The notes beneath the pieces were generated by a model. That model ran no database searches, had not been told where the DNA came from, and was given only the letters and a program-made list of their open reading frames with translations. This document shows, in pieces, positions 56,978-64,000 of a DNA stretch of 64,000 bases. Position numbers and translations under genes: made by a program. Location: contig NZ_JARJHU010000001.1 in assembly GCF_029269825.1 (NCBI RefSeq), positions 883,327 through 947,326 of the forward strand, given 5' to 3'. Numbering within the stretch: the stretch's first letter is position 1; every line of letters starts with the position of its first letter. This DNA comes from Pedobacter sp. JY14-1 (lineage in GTDB: Bacteria > Bacteroidota > Bacteroidia > Sphingobacteriales > Sphingobacteriaceae).

Positions 56978-59308
56978 TTGGAAGAAAAATCAAATCAATT
57001 GTTACCTGCACAAAAAACTGAACACAGTAGTGCGTTCAGTTACAGGAATGCGTGCAGGATAATTTTCAGCCGGTGGCAATGGCTGGTCATCTCGTTGCTG
57101 ATTGCGGTTACAGGTGGATCCTTTTACATCTGGTTAGCGGAGCCCGTATATATTACTTCAGCATCTATTAAGATCGAAGACCGGCGTTCCGCATTGAGCG
57201 AGCTTGTCAGTATCAGAAATCTGTATGATAAAAACAGCAGAGCAGAGACGGAGAGTTTTATTATCCAGTCCGGACATGTGCTCAGGGCGGCGTTAAATTC
57301 ACTACGGTATCCTGTTTCCTTTTTTAGAAAAGACGGGTTCTTCCATAAAAATGCTTATCCCGAAAAGTTGCTTGATATCCGCCCGATCGCCTTCCACGTT
57401 AACATCCCTCCACAGGTGATCTTCACCTATACCCCTGTTGATAACCAAAAATATCAGCTGGAATATATCGACCAGCACATTAGTATATCTAGGAACTGTC
57501 AATTCGGCGATACTGTAAACACGAGCTTTGTATCCTTTATTATCAACAAAGCTCCTGGGTGCATGCAAGCCTGCGGATTCAGCTTCAACGATCCGGAGGC
57601 CTGCATTCCAAAACTTTCAGGCAGATTAAAGGTTAATGGCTCTCAGGCCAGTAATATTATTAGCCTCCGCTTCTCTGACCATAATCCCCGCTTTGCAGCA
57701 GATTTCCTGAATGCGGTATTGCAGCAATACCTTGTTTTCGACAAAGCGCAGCGTAGCTCATCTATGGATCAGACGGCACAATTTATCGCAGCTCTGCTAC
57801 CCCCCATGTCGGTCAGGATCAGTACTTCCGGAAAAAATATACAGGAACTTAAGAACAAATACAGTATTACCGATCTGACCGGCATGTCCGGGACCATAGC
57901 CAATGAGTTGTCCCGTTGTCAGATTAGCCTGCAGCAGTTAAAATTCCGTGAAATAAGTCTTAAAGCGTTCAGACAGCAACTTGAGCTAGGTACCCAAACC
58001 AATCAATTGTACTTTGGTCCGGCAGAGCCGGAAGACCCGATCCTGCAACAACTAGTCAACAAACGGAACGAAATCATGATCAGGCAAAAACAGCAGCTTT
58101 CAGTATATACTGCTGAAGCGCCAGAAGTTATAAGAACCGAACAGGACCTTCAGCTTCATAACAGTGCTATCATTAAAAGCATTACCTCAGCACTTCAGCG
58201 TAACAAAAACATGCAGCATGTAATTGTGATGAAAACAGACAGTATCCAGGTGTTACTCTCGCGGTTTCCGGCAATAGAAAGAGAGCTAGCCGAATTTCAG
58301 TCCAGCTTCAATGTCAACCAGAAAGTGCATGACTTCCTTTCCGAAAAAAAACTCGAGGCACAAATCTCTGGAAAAACAGTTATTCCCGGGGCTGTCATCA
58401 TCGACGGTGCCAGTCTGCCGCAATTACCAGTATCGCCCAACGCAATCAGCATTTATGCATTCTCCACGTTGATTGCCCTTTCTTCAGGCATCCTGGTCAT
58501 CTTCTCCGTACACAGGCTCAACCCGTATCTGTACAACAAAGAAAGCCTTTCGGAAAACAGCGCACTTCCCATACTTGGTCCGGTTAGAAAATATCATGCT
58601 GGACACCTCACACAACTTCCTGTCCTCGATGATCCGAGATCTTTATTTACAGAATCTATCAGGTCAGTACGCAGCGGCCTGTCATTCTTTGCATCCGAAG
58701 AAAGTACAAAGTTAATCTGTATCACCTCACATATCTCGGGAGAAGGAAAAACCTTTATATCAGCCAATCTGGCAATTTCGCTCAGTATGATCGGAAAAAG
58801 AGTAGTTCTTATCGCAGCTGATATGCGAAGGTCTTATCTGCATAATTGTTTTGGGCTTCAAGGCTGTCCAGGCCTTAGTGAGTTCCTGTCCGGACAAACC
58901 GGGTTAACCGATATCATACAGTGTACCAAAGTTTCAGGGCTTGATTTTATTGCTTCTGGACAGCCTCCTCCAAACCCTTCAGAACTCATGCATGTACCGA
59001 ATCTGAAAACCCTTGTCGCATCTCTTAAGGAACAGTATGATATTGTCCTCACAGATTGCGCACCTGCTGGCCTGGTGACTGACAGTCTTCCCCTTCTGAA
59101 AACATCTGACATTTGCCTTTTCCTGTTGCGCAGCGGTGTTTCCAAACGGACGTTTATATCTGCAGCAAATACCCTGCAAAGCGACCTTGGGCTAACCAAC
59201 TTTGCTTTGTTGCTCAACGACTATAAAGAAGATGGCTTCCATAGCAGTCTCTATCATACGTCAGATATTTCATATGCAAATCACCAGCAACAATATTTTC
59301 TTTCCTGA
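56978..59308 (+). CDS. polysaccharide co-polymerase / tyrosine autokinase (Wzc-like)
   Basis: This is a fused Wzz-type chain-length and BY-kinase protein of 776 aa. Residues 28-60 hold the first membrane helix (WLVISLLIAVTGGSFYIWL) and a long periplasmic coiled-coil region follows. A second helix lies near 500 (AISIYAFSTLIALSSGILV). The C-terminal kinase has Walker A SGEGKT (Lys591), Walker A' VVLIAADMRRS and Walker B IVLTDCAPAG. The last 30 residues contain three Tyr (LYHTSDISYANHQQQYF), a sparse autophosphorylation tail. There is no upstream in-frame ATG (a stop is at 56951) and no Met until about residue 190, so TTG 56978 is the start. It is coupled to the next gene by a 1-base overlap. 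Confidence 0.92.
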   Translation: MEEKSNQLLPAQKTEHSSAFSYRNACRIIFSRWQWLVISLLIAVTGGSFYIWLAEPVYITSASIKIEDRRSALSELVSIRNLYDKNSRAETESFIIQSGHVLRAALNSLRYPVSFFRKDGFFHKNAYPEKLLDIRPIAFHVNIPPQVIFTYTPVDNQKYQLEYIDQHISISRNCQFGDTVNTSFVSFIINKAPGCMQACGFSFNDPEACIPKLSGRLKVNGSQASNIISLRFSDHNPRFAADFLNAVLQQYLVFDKAQRSSSMDQTAQFIAALLPPMSVRISTSGKNIQELKNKYSITDLTGMSGTIANELSRCQISLQQLKFREISLKAFRQQLELGTQTNQLYFGPAEPEDPILQQLVNKRNEIMIRQKQQLSVYTAEAPEVIRTEQDLQLHNSAIIKSITSALQRNKNMQHVIVMKTDSIQVLLSRFPAIERELAEFQSSFNVNQKVHDFLSEKKLEAQISGKTVIPGAVIIDGASLPQLPVSPNAISIYAFSTLIALSSGILVIFSVHRLNPYLYNKESLSENSALPILGPVRKYHAGHLTQLPVLDDPRSLFTESIRSVRSGLSFFASEESTKLICITSHISGEGKTFISANLAISLSMIGKRVVLIAADMRRSYLHNCFGLQGCPGLSEFLSGQTGLTDIIQCTKVSGLDFIASGQPPPNPSELMHVPNLKTLVASLKEQYDIVLTDCAPAGLVTDSLPLLKTSDICLFLLRSGVSKRTFISAANTLQSDLGLTNFALLLNDYKEDGFHSSLYHTSDISYANHQQQYFLS

Positions 59309-60423
59309 TGACAAAGAAAACATTATTCCTTACGCTGAGCACATTCAGTTCTGTCGGAGGCGTGCAAAGTGTGTGCAGATCTGTCTGTAAGGCATTGTCC
59401 GAAGGCAATCCGGGCTTTAAAATGATCAGCCTTTGTGACAATACGTCCGACACCAGATATCTGCAACCCTGCCAGTTCCGAGGTTTTGGCGACAATAAAC
59501 GTTTGTGCAAACTTCGTTTCATCTATGCGGCGGTCGGCTCAGGCCAGAAGTCACAGTTTGTGATCATCAGCCATATTCATCTCATTCCAGTAGCATTGCT
59601 CATCAAACTCCTCAATCCTGATTGCCGTTTGGTCTTACTGGCCCACGGGACAGAAGTCTGGCGTGATTTGACCTTTTATCAGAAGTGGTTCATCAGCAAA
59701 TATACCCGCATCGTTTCTGTAAGTCGCTTTACCTCAAAAATACTCAGAAAAAAACATCGGATAGATTGTCCCGTCGTTACGATCAATAATTGCCTTGATC
59801 CGCACTTCCAGCTTCCACAGGCCTTTAATAAACCACAATACCTGATGGAAAGGTATTCCGTCGGCTCTATACAACCGGTACTGCTGACAGTCTGCCGAAT
59901 GGAACGTTATGAAAAAGCCAAAGGTTACGATACGGTAATTGAATTGGTGTCCGCACTTGCTCAATCCAGGTCACCATTACGTTATCTCTTGTGTGGTCCT
60001 TCCAGCCACAAAGAACGTGAAAGGCTACAGCAAAAGATCAGTCATAACGGTCTGCAGGAACAGGTCATACTCACCGGTCACATTCCGGAAACCGAACTCC
60101 GTGATCATTTTCTGCTGGCCGACATCTTTATAATGCCCAGCAGCAAGGAAGGTTTTGGACTTGTTTTTATAGAAGCCGCCGCTTGCGGCTGCCAGGTAAT
60201 CGCGCTTAATTCGTGTGGCAGTGCAGATGCATTACTGGATGGAGCAATCGGTACACTAATGGAAATGACGGATATGCATCAGCTGATGAAGGCTTTAAAC
60301 CATGCGCTGAAAAATCCGTATAGCGAACTGCGAAAAAGGGAGATTCAGCAAAACGTGTCTGCACATTTCGCTTTCCAGTTATACAGCACAAAGCTCAAAG
60401 AATTCCTTTACGCCAATACTTAA
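59308..60423 (+). CDS. GT4-family glycosyltransferase
   Basis: This is a GT-B-fold transferase of 371 aa. The start overlaps the Wzc stop (TGATG). VGGVQSVCRSVCKALSE is the N-terminal Gly-rich loop. LAHGTEVWRDL and IVSVSRFTSKILRKKH mark the acceptor domain, and PSSKEGFGLVFIEAAACG the E-x7-E donor motif. It probably adds a sugar to the repeat unit on the cytoplasmic face. Sugar specificity is unknown. The ABC-exporter permease gene follows after 4 bp. Confidence 0.93.
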   Translation: MTKKTLFLTLSTFSSVGGVQSVCRSVCKALSEGNPGFKMISLCDNTSDTRYLQPCQFRGFGDNKRLCKLRFIYAAVGSGQKSQFVIISHIHLIPVALLIKLLNPDCRLVLLAHGTEVWRDLTFYQKWFISKYTRIVSVSRFTSKILRKKHRIDCPVVTINNCLDPHFQLPQAFNKPQYLMERYSVGSIQPVLLTVCRMERYEKAKGYDTVIELVSALAQSRSPLRYLLCGPSSHKERERLQQKISHNGLQEQVILTGHIPETELRDHFLLADIFIMPSSKEGFGLVFIEAAACGCQVIALNSCGSADALLDGAIGTLMEMTDMHQLMKALNHALKNPYSELRKREIQQNVSAHFAFQLYSTKLKEFLYANT

Positions 60424-60427
60424 CATT

Positions 60428-61267
60428 ATGAACCACAAAAGCAACTGGACAATTCAAGCCCGTCAGCCCTTTGTCCATTTTGGCATCAGGCTGTTGTTCC
60501 GGAACAGACACCTCATTGCAGCCCTGGTCGTACGTGATATTAAAGCGCTATACAGGCAAACCGTGCTCGGTCCCATTTGGCACCTTGTTCATCCTTTACT
60601 TAGTACTGCAGTGTTTAGTGTAATTTTCGGAAAGATCATTCATGTCCCTGCAGGTAATGTGCCTTACCCGGTTTTCTTCCTCACGGGCTTCATCATCTGG
60701 AACTACTTCGCCGAGTGCCTGAACCGTACTTCAACCTTATTTAAAGATCATCTGCCGCTTTTATCCGGGCTCTACCTGCCTAGGTGTATCATTCCCGTAA
60801 ATATCTGTCTGTCATTACTTTTCCGGTTTGCCATACAGTTCCTTGTGCTCATTATTATTATCTGTATTTACTGTCCTCCGGCGAGCCAGCCAAAGTTGTG
60901 GCAAATCCTGTTTAGCCTGCTCCTGCTGATACCCTTAATTTTCCAGGCGCTCGGAGGAGGTCTCATACTGGCTGCGATCACCTGCAGATACAAAGACCTC
61001 AGTTTCCTGCTTTCCTTCACCTTACAGTTGCTCATGTATATTACACCGGTCATTTATCCGCTCTCTGCCGCTCCTGACAATATAAGATGGGTGATTAGCC
61101 TTAACCCTGTGGCTACAGCTATTGAAACATTCCGGAATCTGCTTTTTCAAAGTGGAACATGCAGCTGGACCGCGCTCCTTCAATGTGTCTGGTTCAGCAC
61201 CGTTTTATTACTCACAGGCCTTATTCTGTTCAACAGAGCGGAAAAAGACTTTATTGATTACATATAA
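60428..61267 (+). CDS. ABC-2-type polysaccharide export permease (Wzm/KpsM-like)
   Basis: This is an integral membrane protein of 279 aa with about six helices. The N-terminal cytoplasmic part RDIKALYRQTVLGPIWHLVH matches the ABC-2 polysaccharide exporter family (TagG/KpsM/Wzm). WNYFAECLNRTSTLFKDHLP and PVIYPLSAAPDNIRWVISLN are further family blocks. It pairs with the ATPase encoded 17 bp downstream to export a lipid-linked glycan across the inner membrane. Confidence 0.92.
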   Translation: MNHKSNWTIQARQPFVHFGIRLLFRNRHLIAALVVRDIKALYRQTVLGPIWHLVHPLLSTAVFSVIFGKIIHVPAGNVPYPVFFLTGFIIWNYFAECLNRTSTLFKDHLPLLSGLYLPRCIIPVNICLSLLFRFAIQFLVLIIIICIYCPPASQPKLWQILFSLLLLIPLIFQALGGGLILAAITCRYKDLSFLLSFTLQLLMYITPVIYPLSAAPDNIRWVISLNPVATAIETFRNLLFQSGTCSWTALLQCVWFSTVLLLTGLILFNRAEKDFIDYI

Positions 61268-61284
61268 ATTGATCTCAATAAACA

Positions 61285-61911
61285 ATGAATCCCCCGATTA
61301 TTAAAACAGAACAACTTTGCAAAACCTATCGGCAATATAACAAGCTCCGGCATGTACTTTTCAATATCAGCTTTGAAATCTATTCTGGTGAGATCATACA
61401 TCTCACGGGAAACAACGGATCGGGAAAAAGTACGCTGCTTCGGATCTTGAGCCGCATGACTACACCTACTTCCGGAAAAATCACTGGGTATGGAAAGCTC
61501 ACTGCACTTCTGGAGACACGGACCGGGTTTCATCCTGAGCTTACTGGTCTGGAAAACATCAGTCTTTTCGGCGCTATACTCGGAATGCGCAAGAAAGAGA
61601 TCATATCTTATATTGATGCAATTATTTCCTTTTCCGGATTGGAGAATGACATTTTCAGTCCTGTAAAAAGGTATTCATCGGGGATGCAAGCCAGGCTTGC
61701 ACTTTCTGCCGCCTGTCATTATCCTTTCGACATCCTGATACTTGACGAACTACTGGCTACTGCAGATCAGGACTTTGAGCTCCAATGCCTGGAAAAGTTC
61801 AAATCCTTAAGTAAGGAGCAAAACAAGACCATTATCCTGACGGGTCATGATTCATCGGAACTACCGATCTGTAACCGAAGACTTCTACTCTGTAATGGTA
61901 AGCTTGAATAA
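61285..61911 (+). CDS. ABC transporter ATPase for polysaccharide export (Wzt/KpsT-like)
   Basis: This is an ATPase of 208 aa. It has Walker A GNNGSGKST, a Q-loop region LLETRTGFHPELTGLENI, the LSGGQ-like signature RYSSGMQARLALS, Walker B ILILDEL followed by a DE pair, and H-loop His in LTGHDSSE. The Q-loop Gln is replaced by a Thr-Gly-type sequence usual in this subfamily (TGFH-PELTG). There is no C-terminal carbohydrate-binding domain, so it is the KpsT-like short form rather than O-antigen Wzt. Works with the permease gene upstream. Confidence 0.92.
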   Translation: MNPPIIKTEQLCKTYRQYNKLRHVLFNISFEIYSGEIIHLTGNNGSGKSTLLRILSRMTTPTSGKITGYGKLTALLETRTGFHPELTGLENISLFGAILGMRKKEIISYIDAIISFSGLENDIFSPVKRYSSGMQARLALSAACHYPFDILILDELLATADQDFELQCLEKFKSLSKEQNKTIILTGHDSSELPICNRRLLLCNGKLE

Positions 61912-61923
61912 TTAATAAACAGT

Positions 61924-63057
61924 ATGAATAATCCGCCCAGGCTTGCAGTCATCTGCACCCATCCCATACCTTATTATATCCCTGTATTCCAGTTGCTGTC
62001 AAAACATACCTTGCTAAAGGTTTTTTATACAACTTCCCGGCCAGGCGCCCATGATAAAGGTTTTCACATGCAGCTCGAGTGGGATATCCCACTGCTTAAA
62101 GGTTACTGCCATGAATTTCTGAAGAACGACAGTTTCCGCCCAGGCACCCACCATTTTTTTGGTACGATCAATATGGGGGCTACCGCTGCCATATCGAGGT
62201 TCCGGCCAGACTATCTGCTGATATACGGATGGGCAAATCATAGCCATTTCAGCATTCTCAGGAACTATCAAGGTACAATTCCGGTTCTTTTCAGAGGAGA
62301 CTCCAATATGCTCAGAAAAAGTAGCCAATGTTTTCTTGCACTCAGAAAAATCACACTGAAATACATTTACAAGCACATCGATATTGCACTGTATACGGGT
62401 GCGGAAAACCGGAATTACTTCAAATACTATGGCCTCAAAGAACATCAGCTGATCTTCGCACCCCATGCTATTGACAACGATCGTTTTTCCCGCACCAGTC
62501 ATGGACCTTCGCTTAGAAAAGCGATTGGGATTGATGAAAAAGAGATCTTGATTCTATTTACTGGGAAAATGACACGCCACAAGAACCCCCAGCTTGTGCT
62601 CGAAACCTTTATAGACGCAAACATCCCCCAGGCCAGCCTGCTACTGGTTGGCAGTGGCCCGTTGGCCAAAAAACTAAGTACAAAGTATAAACATCCGCGA
62701 ATTCACTTCCTGCCTTTCCAGAACCAAAGCGAAATGCCACGGGTATACCAGTCCTGTGATCTCTTCTGCATGCCTTCCACACATGAAACCTGGGGACTCG
62801 CCCTTAACGAGGCCATGGCGGCAGCAAAAGCCGTACTTGTTTCAGATCGCGTCGGAGCGGCAACAGATTTAGTCAGACCGGACTGGGGAATGTGCTTCAA
62901 GAGCAACGATAAAAACGACCTGCAGAATAAACTCCGGTTACTGACCACCGATCGCAATACACTTGTCTCTATGGGGCTACAGGCTCAGAAATTCGTCAGG
63001 GAATGGAGTTTTAGCGCACAGGTAAAATCAATACTCCATGCCTTATCAATCCAATAA
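61924..63057 (+). CDS. GT4-family glycosyltransferase
   Basis: This is a GT-B-fold transferase of 377 aa. PRLAVICTHPIPYYIPVF is the opening, ILFTGKMTRHKNPQLVLETF the start of the donor domain, and PSTHETWGLALNEAMAAAKA the E-x7-E motif. RVGAATDLV follows. It is close to GT4 enzymes of surface-glycan clusters, but substrate is not readable. It starts 12 bp after the ATPase stop, and its last 20 bases overlap the start of the next gene. Confidence 0.92.
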   Translation: MNNPPRLAVICTHPIPYYIPVFQLLSKHTLLKVFYTTSRPGAHDKGFHMQLEWDIPLLKGYCHEFLKNDSFRPGTHHFFGTINMGATAAISRFRPDYLLIYGWANHSHFSILRNYQGTIPVLFRGDSNMLRKSSQCFLALRKITLKYIYKHIDIALYTGAENRNYFKYYGLKEHQLIFAPHAIDNDRFSRTSHGPSLRKAIGIDEKEILILFTGKMTRHKNPQLVLETFIDANIPQASLLLVGSGPLAKKLSTKYKHPRIHFLPFQNQSEMPRVYQSCDLFCMPSTHETWGLALNEAMAAAKAVLVSDRVGAATDLVRPDWGMCFKSNDKNDLQNKLRLLTTDRNTLVSMGLQAQKFVREWSFSAQVKSILHALSIQ

Positions 63058-64000
63058 ACCCCTCATTATCCTGATCTTTATCCCATACGCATTGGCCTGG
63101 ATGGTCAGATCATTTCCAGTATTTTCATACCTGATGGCCTGGTCAGGCTCGTTCCTGATCTTTTACCTTACCCTGGTTTCACCCCTTCGCATTCTGCCAT
63201 CTGATCTCAGTCTCCGACAGCAGGTTATGCGGCCCATTGTACTCATTCAACTCATTTTCGCAGGCTTCATGTGTTGCACTTCCATATTCTACTTTATAAA
63301 CCATATTCAAAATAATGGCCTCCCCGATCATACATTGCCTTTTGACGACAGGACCGATCTCATTGCCCGTTGTCAGCGTCTGTGCCTGCTGGGTCACGCA
63401 TCCCTTTGCGGTGGTATAATTCTGGGGATGATTAACCAGCCCCGATCTTCATTTCATATCGTCGCTCCTGTACATCGCTTGCTTTACAAATTATGTAGTG
63501 TTCCTCTCGTTGTTGCCATAATCCTGAATCATATCCCTCAAATCGTCCAATTTCGTCAACCCATGTTAATGCTATCCCTTTGCGGTGCCGTCAGCCTCCT
63601 CCTCAATGGGTTACTGCACAGAAAACCCTTACGCATCATTATCGGCGGAGGTATTTATTTATTCAGTGCCTTCCAGGCACTCTTCAGTGGTTATAAAGAA
63701 GGCATACTCATTCATATCCTCCTACTGGCCTTAATCGCCTATCCCTATTACAAACGTATTGTTATTTCGCTGGCACTGCCCGGAATCCTTGTATTTTGTC
63801 TCGCACTACCCACATTCACTACGGCCATAAGGAAATACAGCTGGACAAAACAAAAGAACAGTTTTGAGGCGGGGCAGTCTGGTCTAGATCAGCTTACAGA
63901 TAAGCAACAGGCCACCAGAGTTGAAGAAGACCACCAGGGGTTTCTGATCAACCGCGTCAGTGAGATCGGTATGTTCACTCAGTATATCAGTGCTGTCCCC
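63038..64000 (+). CDS. Wzy-like polytopic membrane protein, partial (continues past window)
   Basis: From ATG 63038 the frame is open to the window edge (321 codons, no stop). The protein begins MPYQSNKPLIILIFIPYALAWM and has many hydrophobic segments (for example FLIFYLTLVSPL, VVAIILNHIPQIVQF, IIIGGGIYLFSAFQAL, IHILLLALIAYPYY). SGYKEGILIHILL resembles the GKEG-type loop of O-antigen polymerases/ligases, followed by a periplasmic loop. I read it as a Wzy-like polymerase or O-antigen-ligase-like protein. Similar proteins occur in exosortase-linked loci of sphingobacteria, which I cannot check. It overlaps the GT4 gene by 20 bp. Confidence 0.72.
   Translation, partial: MPYQSNKPLIILIFIPYALAWMVRSFPVFSYLMAWSGSFLIFYLTLVSPLRILPSDLSLRQQVMRPIVLIQLIFAGFMCCTSIFYFINHIQNNGLPDHTLPFDDRTDLIARCQRLCLLGHASLCGGIILGMINQPRSSFHIVAPVHRLLYKLCSVPLVVAIILNHIPQIVQFRQPMLMLSLCGAVSLLLNGLLHRKPLRIIIGGGIYLFSAFQALFSGYKEGILIHILLLALIAYPYYKRIVISLALPGILVFCLALPTFTTAIRKYSWTKQKNSFEAGQSGLDQLTDKQQATRVEEDHQGFLINRVSEIGMFTQYISAVP

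Overview
The window looks like chromosomal DNA of a Bacteroidota bacterium, most likely a sphingobacterium (Pedobacter/Sphingobacteriaceae-like). The evidence is a TonB-dependent receptor with a carboxypeptidase-D-like N-terminal domain, a PorT-type barrel protein, a Bacteroidota-type promoter (TTTG-N19-TAnnTTT), a short histone H1-like protein, a heavy-metal RND pump fused to its outer-membrane factor, and an FtsZ ending in NSFLHDNVD. The lineage is inferred from family content; no rRNA or tRNA gene is present to confirm it. Genes are tightly packed, and no gene-free stretch exceeds about 275 bp.

Layout. 1-4255: the 5' part of an outer-membrane barrel gene, a 7TM-PAS histidine kinase, a secreted TPR protein and riboflavin synthase. 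4323-9197: a glycolytic block with a BadF-type sugar kinase, a Nudix-fold regulator with a degenerate Nudix box, then pfkA, a second kinase-like paralogue lacking its ATP-site Asp, and gapA. Candidate palindromic operators lie in both regulatory intergenic regions. 9206-19620 (minus strand): a metal-efflux set (P1B ATPase, RND adaptor, RND pump fused to a TolC-like domain, Cys-rich small protein), then a VOC protein, a methyltransferase and a flavin monooxygenase. 19758-24145: glgB and a GH31 alpha-glucosidase overlapping by one base. 24405-36246: a TonB receptor, a penicillin-acylase-family hydrolase, an orphan LuxE-like protein, tyrS, an AcpH-like protein, ligA and dapA. 36331-37873: an H1-like gene and an alpha-oxoamine synthase.

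37978-53572 is a near-complete division and cell-wall (dcw) cluster on the minus strand, transcribed mraZ-rsmH-ftsL-ftsI-murE-mraY-murD-ftsW-murG-murC-ftsQ-ftsA-ftsZ with overlaps or very short gaps. pgk and a second GAPDH gene lie upstream of it. From 56153 to the end is a polysaccharide locus: a GT2 gene facing left, then a rightward Wzc-like tyrosine kinase, a GT4, an ABC exporter pair, another GT4 and a truncated Wzy-like membrane protein.

The most interesting signals are regulatory. A 13-bp word containing a DnaA-box-like core (TTTTCCACA) sits about 75-110 bp upstream of three minus-strand genes: the H1-like gene, ftsZ and mraZ. At ftsZ it is part of an inverted repeat. The mraZ upstream region also holds a three-unit GTGG array with 10-bp period, matching the style of MraZ operators, plus a second array in the opposite orientation 80 bp away. 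Other notable points are the kinase-like protein encoded between pfkA and gapA, the pump-TolC fusion with an internal signal-peptide-like junction, and the mixture of Wzc, ABC-exporter and Wzy-like parts in one polysaccharide locus. No wholly unknown multi-gene system with a clear signature was found.
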